From an uncultured Lachnospiraceae bacterium (lineage in GTDB: Bacteria; Bacillota; Clostridia; Lachnospirales; Lachnospiraceae), in NCBI GenBank assembly GCA_902782625.1, contig CACZNZ010000230.1, positions 1 through 9,257 of the forward strand: a DNA stretch of 9,257 nt, in the 5' to 3' direction. The number at the start of each line of letters is the position of its first letter. Position 1 is the first letter of the stretch. The position numbers and the translations under genes are program-made. Positions 1 to 5,679 of the stretch are shown here, in pieces. The notes below the pieces were generated by a model. It searched no databases and was not told the DNA's origin. It saw only the letters and a program-made list of their open reading frames with translations.

Positions 1-1025
1 CCATGCTCATGGATCGAGACAAATGCCCCGGCTTTTTCCTTTTTCATCTCCTCAGGCAGACCGGTCGGAGGTGATATGACTTCTCCGTGTCGAATATAGC
101 CTTCGATGGTATTCCTTGCCAGCCTGACATAGGCATCTTCTCCAGCCTTTTTCTCCTGAAGCTCTTCCTCTTTCAAACGGAGATAGACATCCAGGAATCT
201 ACGCGCAGGATCAGGTTCTGCTTCTGGATCAACCGGGTGGAAAGTACAGATTCCATAACCTACCCCGGTAACATCTTCATGGGACAACTCCTTTGCCGTC
301 ACATTTACCCCGTCCAGGGCACCAGCCATGATCACAAAAGATCGATGACCGCATTCTGCCGCCTTCTCACAAAATGTCTCGTCAAACTCAAGCAGTTTCC
401 CGAAATCACCTGCCGAGCAGACTTCCATGATCTTCTCGTCATATTCCGGGCCCTCCGGAGCATATCCGTACGGACCGTAAGTCTGCAGTTTGTGGGAAAG
501 ATCTCCGCTCGCGATATAGACAGCTTTGGTATCTGTCATCTGAACGGCTTCTCTGACAATTTCTCCAAACGCATAGTGCTGTGCCAGAGAGAGTCCGGAA
601 AGTCCAATCCGCACAATCTTTCCGCTCTGGTATTTCTGCCGGATAAAATATAGGGGAACCATCGTCCCATGATCCAGCTTCTTCTCCCTCTCTCCCAAGG
701 TTCCCGCAGGAAAATCTTTTTCCTGGGCCAACGCTTCAATCACGTTTACCAGTTTCTGATCATATTCCTCCTCAAAGCGCTCTTGCGGAGCGCGAAAATT
801 CTCAAACGATCCGGAAGCCTTTTTCCCCGGCGATACGTGAATATAATCCGCATACATCGTCGCGTGAGGACTTGAAATAATGATGGTATCCGGCCTGATA
901 TCCGCAATCTCCTCCGCGACCTGCTGATAGGCCCGGATTGTTTTCTCGATCTGCTGTTCACTTCCCCTTCCGACAGCCGGAACGATCATCGGTGGATGCG
1001 GAACCATATATGCTGCAATAATCAT
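1..1025 (-). CDS. MEMO (LigB-like)/AMMECR1 fusion protein, AmmeMemoRadiSam system; C-terminus cut by window edge
   Basis: This frame is open from an ATG at 1025 to the window edge, giving 341 codons with no stop, so the 3' part of the gene is missing. Residues 1 to about 265 resemble the MEMO/class III extradiol dioxygenase (LigB) fold. The start MIIAAYMVPHPPMIVPAVG, SPHATMYADYIH (about 52-63), LDHGTMVP (117-124) and ASGDLSH (172-178) place His10, His54, His119 and His178 where metal ligands are expected in LigB-like proteins. After a charged linker (about 266-295), DAYVRLARNTIEGYIRHG and the last visible residues GAFVSIHEH match the beginning of an AMMECR1 domain, which normally continues with an LRGCIG motif. 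Families known as AmmeMemoRadiSam systems pair these two domains with a radical SAM enzyme, which would be expected beyond the left edge. The biochemical role of these systems is not established. The start is supported by GGAGG at 1032-1036, six bases from the ATG. Confidence 0.88.
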   Translation of the reverse strand, partial: MIIAAYMVPHPPMIVPAVGRGSEQQIEKTIRAYQQVAEEIADIRPDTIIISSPHATMYADYIHVSPGKKASGSFENFRAPQERFEEEYDQKLVNVIEALAQEKDFPAGTLGEREKKLDHGTMVPLYFIRQKYQSGKIVRIGLSGLSLAQHYAFGEIVREAVQMTDTKAVYIASGDLSHKLQTYGPYGYAPEGPEYDEKIMEVCSAGDFGKLLEFDETFCEKAAECGHRSFVIMAGALDGVNVTAKELSHEDVTGVGYGICTFHPVDPEAEPDPARRFLDVYLRLKEEELQEKKAGEDAYVRLARNTIEGYIRHGEVISPPTGLPEEMKKEKAGAFVSIHEH

Positions 1026-1067
1026 TTTCCCCCTCCATTCTTCGATTCAAGACTTGCTCTGTATCTT

Positions 1068-1102
1068 ATTATAACTATAATCAGAACAGGGCAGAAATGC
1101 AA
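1068..1102 (-). promoter_or_regulatory. Probable promoter of the MEMO/AMMECR1 gene
   Basis: Two overlapping -10 candidates read on the minus strand: TATAAT at 1068-1073 and TATAGT at 1074-1079. TATAGT has TTGCAT (1097-1102) exactly 17 bp upstream, a 3/6 match to the -35 consensus. The -35 overlaps the foot of the upstream hairpin at 1101-1142. Transcription would start about 35-50 bp before the ATG. Confidence 0.5.
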
Positions 1103-1147
1103 GAGGCTGAGTCAGAGAGTGCGTTCTCTGGCCCAGCCTCTTTTTCA
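1101..1147 (-). terminator. Hairpin terminator after the PTS operon, possibly bidirectional
   Basis: Arms 1101-1118 and 1125-1142 pair over 18 positions, with one G-U wobble and one A-C mismatch, around a 6-nt loop. The hairpin sits 32 bp past the stop of the IIB gene and separates it from the MEMO gene. On the minus strand the tract after the hairpin is only TTGCATTTCTG. The clean five-T tract lies on the plus-strand side (1141-1145). It is therefore better shaped for blocking plus-strand transcription, although no plus-strand gene is visible. Termination of the PTS mRNA here is an inference from position. Confidence 0.65.
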
Positions 1148-1174
1148 GGAGATTACTGATAATTTGTCTTTATT

Positions 1175-1456
1175 CTATTCTGCAAATGCCTCAGCAAGTT
1201 TTTCCTGCACTTCTTTTACAGCGACCATGTTCTTAAGACCGATAGCTTTTCCTGCTTTCTCTGCTCTTGGCAGAAGTTCTGCACTACAAACAAAGAGGTC
1301 TGCTGCACCTGGCATTACATCATCAATCGTACTGTGTTCTACCTGAACACCTTCGATTCCAAGATTTGCTAATGCTTTTTTAATATTCATCTCCATTACA
1401 AAAGATGTTCCAAGACCTGAACCACAGAAACATAAGATTTTTTTGATATCACTCAT
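1175..1456 (-). CDS. PTS EIIB component, ascorbate/lactose (UlaB-like) family
   Basis: This 93-residue protein has the length and start typical of small soluble EIIB proteins of the ascorbate superfamily. The phosphate-accepting loop is visible as CGSGLGTS at residues 11-18, with Cys11 as the predicted phosphocysteine. In the family, this Cys takes phosphate from EIIA and passes it to the sugar bound by EIIC in the membrane. The rest alternates short beta strands and helices, including ADLFVCSAELLP near residues 52-63, as in this fold. It is the last gene of the IIA-IIC-IIB cluster, 46 bp after the IIC stop, and has its own AGGAGG site eight bases before the ATG. A terminator-like hairpin follows. 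UlaB-like is a family assignment; the actual sugar is not shown by the sequence. Confidence 0.9.
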   Translation of the reverse strand: MSDIKKILCFCGSGLGTSFVMEMNIKKALANLGIEGVQVEHSTIDDVMPGAADLFVCSAELLPRAEKAGKAIGLKNMVAVKEVQEKLAEAFAE

Positions 1457-1502
1457 TTTTTAATCCTCCTGTTTATTGTTTTATATTAATACTTTCAATG
1501 AA

Positions 1503-2873
1503 TTATTTCGTTTTTCCTGTAACAGCACTGATGATGATCGGCGCTACAAATAACGCGGCACAAACTGCAACCAGTCCGTTGCCATGTACGACTTTAATGA
1601 GGTTTCCGAAGATGATTCCAACAATCGTAAAATCTGCGTCGGAGAATGTTGTGTTGGCAAATCCCAGGGATCCGAGGATCGGATATAACATTGCTGCAAG
1701 AAATGTTACCGCTATTCCGTGAACAAATGCACCTGCGATACATCCTTTCAGACCGCCTCTGGCATTGCCGCATACACCTGCGGTCGCTCCACAGAAGAAA
1801 TGAACTACTGCTCCGGGCAGGATGATTGCTACAGCCATTCCGCTATGACCCATAAGAGCCAGAACGATAAGTCCTACGATACCTCCGATAAAGGAACACA
1901 GAAATCCGATTAATACCGCATTCGGTGCGTATGGGAATACAATCGGGCAGTCCAGTGCCGGCTTTGCATTCGGAACCAGTTTTTCTGAGATTCCCTTGAA
2001 AGCAGGAACGATTTCCGCAATCAGCATTCTAACACCCGCAAGCACGATATAAATACCTGCTGAAAATGTGATGGAGTTAATCAGGGAGAACAGAAACCAG
2101 TTGCTGTCTCCAAAAATCTCTGCTGCTTTCGCCGCGTCTTTGATATTTGCAATCAAAGATACCGGAATGTAGCAGATGAACATTGCAATCGCGATAGAAA
2201 TGGTATTCTCTCTTAAGAAGGAAAGTCCCTGTGGGAAATTCACATCTTCTGTTGTAACAGTATTGTCGTTCTTTCCGAACAGTTTTCCAATCTGAGCGCT
2301 GATCCAGTATCCTGTGCTGGCAAAATGTCCAAGCGCCAGATCATCCATTCCGGTGACCTCACGAATTGTCGGCTGCATAATTGCCGGGAACAGTGCCATG
2401 ACGAACCCTAAAAGAAGTGCTCCGGCTATGATAAGTGGTGCGCCGGAAAGTCCTCCGATCGAGAGAACGATGGCAATCAGACATGCCATGTACAGTGCGT
2501 GATGACCGGTAAGGAATATGTATTTTAACTTAGAGAATCTGGCCAGGATGATATTAGCTATCATACCAAGGGCAAATATGGATGCGGTCTGTACCGCGAA
2601 CTGATCCAGTGCCAGTGAGGTGATCGCCTCATTGTTCGGGACAACCCCCTGGACGCCGAATGCTGCCTGAAAGAGGTCTCCAAACGGGATGATCGCCTGC
2701 TGTACTACGCAAGCTCCCGCATTCAGTACGATAAATCCAAGAATTGTTTTAATGGTTCCTTTTACACAGGTCTGTGCATCTTGTTTCTGTAACAGCAGCC
2801 CCACTAAAGCAATCAGTCCTACAAAAATTGCCGGTGTGGATAACACCTGCTGTATAAAATGTAATATAGCCAT
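1503..2873 (-). CDS. PTS EIIC permease, ascorbate (UlaA/SgaT) family
   Basis: This is a 456-residue, very hydrophobic membrane protein, close to the roughly 465 residues of E. coli UlaA. It is predicted to carry a sugar across the membrane while EIIB phosphorylates it. Segments I recognise from the UlaA/SgaT family are VPNNEAI (78-84), FLTGHHALYM (120-129), LALGHFASTGYW (179-190) and PGAVVHFFCGATAGV followed by CGNARGG (353-374). At least ten hydrophobic stretches are visible, for example around residues 8-28, 42-60, 96-112, 128-165, 226-243, 262-288, 316-342, 345-370, 378-400 and 433-450. The protein is a stand-alone IIC with no fused IIB or IIA. It lies between the IIA and IIB genes, and a GGAGAGGAG site precedes its ATG. 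The family assignment is strong. Ascorbate itself as substrate is uncertain because no ulaD/E/F-type catabolic genes are in the window. Confidence 0.93.
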   Translation of the reverse strand: MAILHFIQQVLSTPAIFVGLIALVGLLLQKQDAQTCVKGTIKTILGFIVLNAGACVVQQAIIPFGDLFQAAFGVQGVVPNNEAITSLALDQFAVQTASIFALGMIANIILARFSKLKYIFLTGHHALYMACLIAIVLSIGGLSGAPLIIAGALLLGFVMALFPAIMQPTIREVTGMDDLALGHFASTGYWISAQIGKLFGKNDNTVTTEDVNFPQGLSFLRENTISIAIAMFICYIPVSLIANIKDAAKAAEIFGDSNWFLFSLINSITFSAGIYIVLAGVRMLIAEIVPAFKGISEKLVPNAKPALDCPIVFPYAPNAVLIGFLCSFIGGIVGLIVLALMGHSGMAVAIILPGAVVHFFCGATAGVCGNARGGLKGCIAGAFVHGIAVTFLAAMLYPILGSLGFANTTFSDADFTIVGIIFGNLIKVVHGNGLVAVCAALFVAPIIISAVTGKTK

Positions 2874-2932
2874 GCTCCTCTCCTTTTCATAAATTCTTTC
2901 ATATAATAATGTATTATTTGCTCAGCATTCCT

Positions 2933-3361
2933 TTAGAGAAAGAAATGATATAAATTCTCTCTATTGTCTGCAGAAAGAATGCTCTCCACTCTTTCCTCAT
3001 CCTGGAACAATTCCATGACTGATGCCAGTGCATTTAGATGTTTCTCTCCGTCATTTGCTGCCAGTGCAATGAATAGTCTTGTTGAAGTATGATCTTGATT
3101 AAAAGCTACCGGATTCCTGAATAGAGTAATCGCAAGCTGAGAATCCAAAACTCCCTGCTCCGGCCTGGCATGAGGCAGCGCGATGTCCTCTGTCAGTACA
3201 ATATAAGGTCCAAGCTCTTTCACATTGGCAATAATCTGTTCCTTATACTCTGGAGTAACATATCCTCCTTTTTCCAGCGGTTCAACAGAAATACGGATGG
3301 CTTCTTCCCAGTCAGCCGCTTTTTCACATATCTGAACGTTTTCCTGTTTGAGCAATTCCAT
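2933..3361 (-). CDS. PTS EIIA component, fructose/mannitol-type fold (UlaC-like)
   Basis: This 142-residue cytoplasmic protein matches the PTS EIIA type-2 family. It would take phosphate from HPr on a histidine and hand it to the EIIB encoded two genes downstream. The active-site segment is EDIALPHARPEQGV at about residues 58-71, with His64 as the predicted phosphorylated residue. Further family-like stretches are RLFIALAANDGEKHLNALASVMELF (about 95-119). It is the first gene of the PTS operon, with an excellent AAGGAGG site shortly before its ATG and a promoter about 45 bp upstream of the start. Its active-site region closely resembles the EIIA domain at the C-terminus of the neighbouring regulator (GPY near the start, HAKPEDGV, ILAASDQESHL). 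This suggests the two domains compete for or share phosphoryl partners, which is inference. Confidence 0.92.
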   Translation of the reverse strand: MELLKQENVQICEKAADWEEAIRISVEPLEKGGYVTPEYKEQIIANVKELGPYIVLTEDIALPHARPEQGVLDSQLAITLFRNPVAFNQDHTSTRLFIALAANDGEKHLNALASVMELFQDEERVESILSADNRENLYHFFL

Positions 3362-3385
3362 GCAGTTACCTCCTTGTTTTGTTCC

Positions 3386-3397
3386 AGTTGATCAACT
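3386..3397. promoter_or_regulatory. 12-bp perfect palindrome at the expected start of the PTS transcript
   Basis: AGTTGATCAACT is a perfect palindrome located 8 bp downstream of the -10 box of the PTS promoter, at about +1. It does not resemble the TTTGYAC-N7-GTGCAAA sites. It could bind a repressor or be incidental; I found no second copy in the window. Confidence 0.3.
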
Positions 3398-3404
3398 TGC
3401 TGTC

Positions 3405-3433
3405 ATTCTAGCATTTGCACAAAAAGAAAGGAA
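3405..3433 (-). promoter_or_regulatory. PTS operon promoter: extended -10, poor -35
   Basis: On the minus strand TGC-TAGAAT (3405-3413) forms an extended -10 box. The sequence 17 bp upstream, TTCCTT (3428-3433), is a poor -35 match. Such a promoter is usually activator dependent, which fits the candidate regulator site centred at 3452. A further half-site, TTTGCAC (3414-3420), abuts the extended -10. The leader to the EIIA ATG would be about 37 nt. Confidence 0.6.
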
Positions 3434-3475
3434 GTCCAACGTTTGTACCTGTTTTGTGCAAAAGTTGGACTTCCT
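3421..3475 (-). terminator. Terminator of the PRD regulator gene, with the operator in its apex
   Basis: Arms 3429-3440 and 3464-3475 (AGGAAGTCCAAC and its complement) pair perfectly over 12 bp. After a single 1x1 mismatch the stem continues for 7 bp (3442-3448 with 3456-3462, one G-U pair) to a 7-nt loop. On the minus strand the hairpin is followed by TTCTTTTTG. It begins 10 bp after the regulator's stop codon, so it is well placed as that gene's intrinsic terminator. The upper stem is also the inverted repeat proposed as the regulator's DNA-binding site. Confidence 0.75.
3442..3462. promoter_or_regulatory. Candidate operator for the PRD regulator, PTS copy (TTTGTAC-N7-GTGCAAA)
   Basis: TTTGTAC (3442-3448) and GTGCAAA (3456-3462) form an inverted repeat with a 7-bp spacer. 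The copy in front of the regulator gene has the same half-sites, spacing and length, apart from one T/C change. The centre, 3452, is 42 bp upstream of the PTS -10 box. This placement suits an activator contacting RNA polymerase. Binding by the adjacent regulator is inferred. Confidence 0.65.
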
Positions 3476-3485
3476 AAACGGACGA

Positions 3486-5519
3486 TTAATCTTCATTAAT
3501 AGGAAGACTTTCCAGATATTTCATTATGCTCTCTGCATCAGGCAGAGACACCATATCATCCAGTCTGGCCTGAATAGAGAATATCTCCGCAATATCCTTC
3601 AATATCTTCAAATGACTTTCCTGGTCGGATGCTGCCAGGATGATGACCACTCTGGCCTTGTGAAAATCTGAAAAGGTCACTGGTTCTTTATAGATTGTCA
3701 TAGCCGCATCCAGTTTACATACACCGTCTTCCGGTTTTGCATGTGCAAGGATCACTCCGGGTGTAATAAACATGTAGGGGCCATAATACTGCAGTTGAGA
3801 GATGATCGTGTCAATATATCTGTCCTCAATACTGCCTGCTCTCAGCAGCTGCTCTCCTGTTTCCCACAGAACCCTGATCCAGGAATCTGCCTTGTTTTTC
3901 ATCTTGATTCGTCCATTTTTGAGAAGATCAAGCAGGCCTGCTTTCCGGTATGCGGTCGGTGTTGATATGTTACCACTGTGAAAGAGACTGTCTTCAATCT
4001 TCTTTCTGACTATCTCCTGGTCTTCTTCACGGATAAATGGGCGGATTTCCTCCATCAGATGTTGGATATCCAGTCTCATGACATGATTTTTGATCTTCGG
4101 GTGGTTCAGTATATTTTCCTTATCGATCTGCGTCAGAATCGGATTGACTCTGATGACAGGCACCACACTTTTCATCTTGATTGTAGAGATGATGACATCA
4201 CACTTATCCTGCGCATTGACAATCTTTCTGGCAGACTCCACCGCAACAATCTCGCAGTCCGGCAAAAGCTTCTTCACTTCCCGCCGAATCATATTGCCAG
4301 TAGAAATCCCATTGACACAGACAATCAGGATTCGCAGATGACGTCCCTGATTATCCGGCAGTTTCAGATGGGCGCCGAAATGCAGAGCCAGAAATGCAAT
4401 CTCCTTTTCCGGCACAGGAAGACCGATCATTTGCTCCAGATATCTACTGACTAATTTTGTGATTTTAAACAGATCCGGATATTCACGTATGACATCCTCG
4501 CCTAAACTGTCACCAAGCTGAATTCCATATTGATAACGATATAAGGAAGCCCCTATATGCGCAAACAACGCCTGTTCCAGATAATCTCTGTCATGAAAGC
4601 TCACACAGGCCACTTTCTCAAACTCCGAAACCAGCGCTTTCGTCACCTCATATACTTCCTGTCTCGGTCTCTCATGAAAGAGATCATTGGAATTGACAAT
4701 GACTCTCGATCCCAAAAGATGAATACAGAAGTATATCTTCTCGACCCATTCCATTCCAGGAAAATATTCCTGAATCAGGGCATATTCCCTGGTACTTTCA
4801 ATCTCATCCTTTTTTAGATTCTTAATCTCAAGACCACTGCCCCCTCTTTTTATAATGGGTAAAAGCGCAGCCAATGAAGTAATAACACCCGCTACATAGC
4901 TGGTATGCAGTCGTTCCTCCATCTCTTTAAGAATTTCAATATTATGAAGGATCTCTTCTTTATCGATGAAAGAGAGCTGGTTAATTTCATATAAAGACTG
5001 CAGCTGGTTAAAATGCAAAATGTAAACTGCCCTTGCTTTCACGATGTCACCTGCTATCTCATAGCCGGTTTTCGCCTCGTAAGAAAGCCTCAGGTCATAG
5101 TTATGCAGCTCACTCTCCACCATCGTCAGATCATTAAACACCGTGTTGCGGCTGACATTACAGTATGTCATCAGCTGCTCAATATAAACCGGTTCTTTTG
5201 AATAAAGTATTCCGCATATGATAATTCCGATTCTTTCTGTAGGAGAGTAGACATAATCATCCACTTCACCCGAATCTTCCAGAATTTCTTCAATCTGTGC
5301 TTTCAACTCTTCATTGAGCCATATTCCTTTTTTCCGGACAAGCGACAGTTCAGGCAGTCCGTAAAAGGTCAGCCAGTCATTAATATGATAAATGTCGTAA
5401 TATATACTCCTTTTTGATATATTCAACTGCCCTGCAAGTTCTTCCACCTTAATATAGTCATCTCTCTGAAGCAGAATTGCAAGAATGTCTTTTCCCCGCG
5501 CATTCATCACTGCGGCCAT
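3486..5519 (-). CDS. PRD-containing PTS-controlled transcriptional activator (MtlR/LicR-type, BglG superfamily)
   Basis: This 677-residue protein has the classic multidomain layout of MtlR/LicR-type activators. The N-terminal HTH spans about residues 10-50 (VEELAGQLNISKRSIYYDIYHIN), and a second HTH (Mga-like) about 96-140 (LMTYCNVSRNTVFNDL). PRD1 covers about 190-280 and PRD2 about 295-388. An EIIB-like domain follows at about 395-490 and an EIIA domain at about 525-672. Predicted phosphorylation residues are His267 in PRD1, His321 and His380 in PRD2, Cys401 (CVNGISTG) and His593 (LAHAKPEDGV). In the family, the PTS phosphorylates these to tell the regulator whether sugar is being taken up. 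The first histidine expected in PRD1 is not evident; the aligned stretch reads YVAGVITSLAALL. The gene ends 124 bp before the IIA gene it probably controls and carries a matching operator at its own promoter. A GGAGAGG sequence precedes the chosen ATG. Met5 is an alternative start. Confidence 0.92.
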   Translation of the reverse strand: MAAVMNARGKDILAILLQRDDYIKVEELAGQLNISKRSIYYDIYHINDWLTFYGLPELSLVRKKGIWLNEELKAQIEEILEDSGEVDDYVYSPTERIGIIICGILYSKEPVYIEQLMTYCNVSRNTVFNDLTMVESELHNYDLRLSYEAKTGYEIAGDIVKARAVYILHFNQLQSLYEINQLSFIDKEEILHNIEILKEMEERLHTSYVAGVITSLAALLPIIKRGGSGLEIKNLKKDEIESTREYALIQEYFPGMEWVEKIYFCIHLLGSRVIVNSNDLFHERPRQEVYEVTKALVSEFEKVACVSFHDRDYLEQALFAHIGASLYRYQYGIQLGDSLGEDVIREYPDLFKITKLVSRYLEQMIGLPVPEKEIAFLALHFGAHLKLPDNQGRHLRILIVCVNGISTGNMIRREVKKLLPDCEIVAVESARKIVNAQDKCDVIISTIKMKSVVPVIRVNPILTQIDKENILNHPKIKNHVMRLDIQHLMEEIRPFIREEDQEIVRKKIEDSLFHSGNISTPTAYRKAGLLDLLKNGRIKMKNKADSWIRVLWETGEQLLRAGSIEDRYIDTIISQLQYYGPYMFITPGVILAHAKPEDGVCKLDAAMTIYKEPVTFSDFHKARVVIILAASDQESHLKILKDIAEIFSIQARLDDMVSLPDAESIMKYLESLPINED

Positions 5520-5569
5520 GTAGTCCTCTCCCTTCTGTTTCTCTGAATCGGTGTTGCATTCTTTTATTT

Positions 5570-5598
5570 ATTATAGTAAAAGACTTCATAGATTACAA
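5570..5598 (-). promoter_or_regulatory. Promoter of the PRD regulator gene
   Basis: On the minus strand the -10 is a perfect TATAAT (5570-5575). A TTGTAA (5593-5598, 4/6) lies 17 bp upstream as -35. The predicted leader is about 45 nt. The candidate operator begins 7 bp upstream of the -35 box, which suggests autoregulation. Confidence 0.7.
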
Positions 5599-5605
5599 AT
5601 CCAAG

Positions 5606-5630
5606 TTTTTGCACAAAAAATGTGCAAAAA
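5606..5630. promoter_or_regulatory. Candidate operator for the PRD regulator, self copy (TTTGCAC-N7-GTGCAAA)
   Basis: This is a perfect inverted repeat with 10-bp arms, TTTTTGCACA (5606-5615) and TGTGCAAAAA (5621-5630), around five A residues. The core TTTGCAC-N7-GTGCAAA occupies 5608-5628 and is centred 43 bp upstream of the regulator's -10 box. It shares core and geometry with the site at 3442-3462 in front of the PTS operon. Its outer bases are also the T-tract of the preceding terminator. Confidence 0.7.
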
Positions 5631-5661
5631 AAGGGCCCTCCGAACATTACTCGGAGAACCC
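5626..5661 (-). terminator. Intrinsic terminator of the AraC-type gene
   Basis: On the minus strand the arms 5651-5661 and 5633-5643 pair over 11 bp, with two G-U wobbles, around a 7-nt loop. Seven T residues follow (5626-5632). It lies about 20 bp past the AraC-type gene's stop codon. The T-tract runs into the operator at 5606-5630. Confidence 0.85.
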
Positions 5662-5679
5662 ATATAATTATTCATTTAA

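Noticed and set aside
87..653. Plus-strand open frame of 188 codons
   Set aside because: It lies antisense to the well-supported MEMO-domain gene, shows no recognisable domain and has no convincing ribosome binding site.
3411..3475. Sigma-54 promoter for the PTS operon
   Set aside because: No TGGCAC-N5-TTGC match is present and the regulator lacks an AAA+ domain; an extended -10 sigma-A promoter explains the region better.
3362..3485. RNA antiterminator (RAT) element for a BglG-type RNA-binding regulator
   Set aside because: The regulator has DNA-binding HTH domains rather than a CAT RNA-binding domain, and the repeat recurs as DNA upstream of a second promoter.
3978..4454. Plus-strand open frame of 158 codons inside the regulator gene
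   Set aside because: It is antisense to the EIIB/PRD2 region of the regulator, whose domain motifs are clear on the minus strand.
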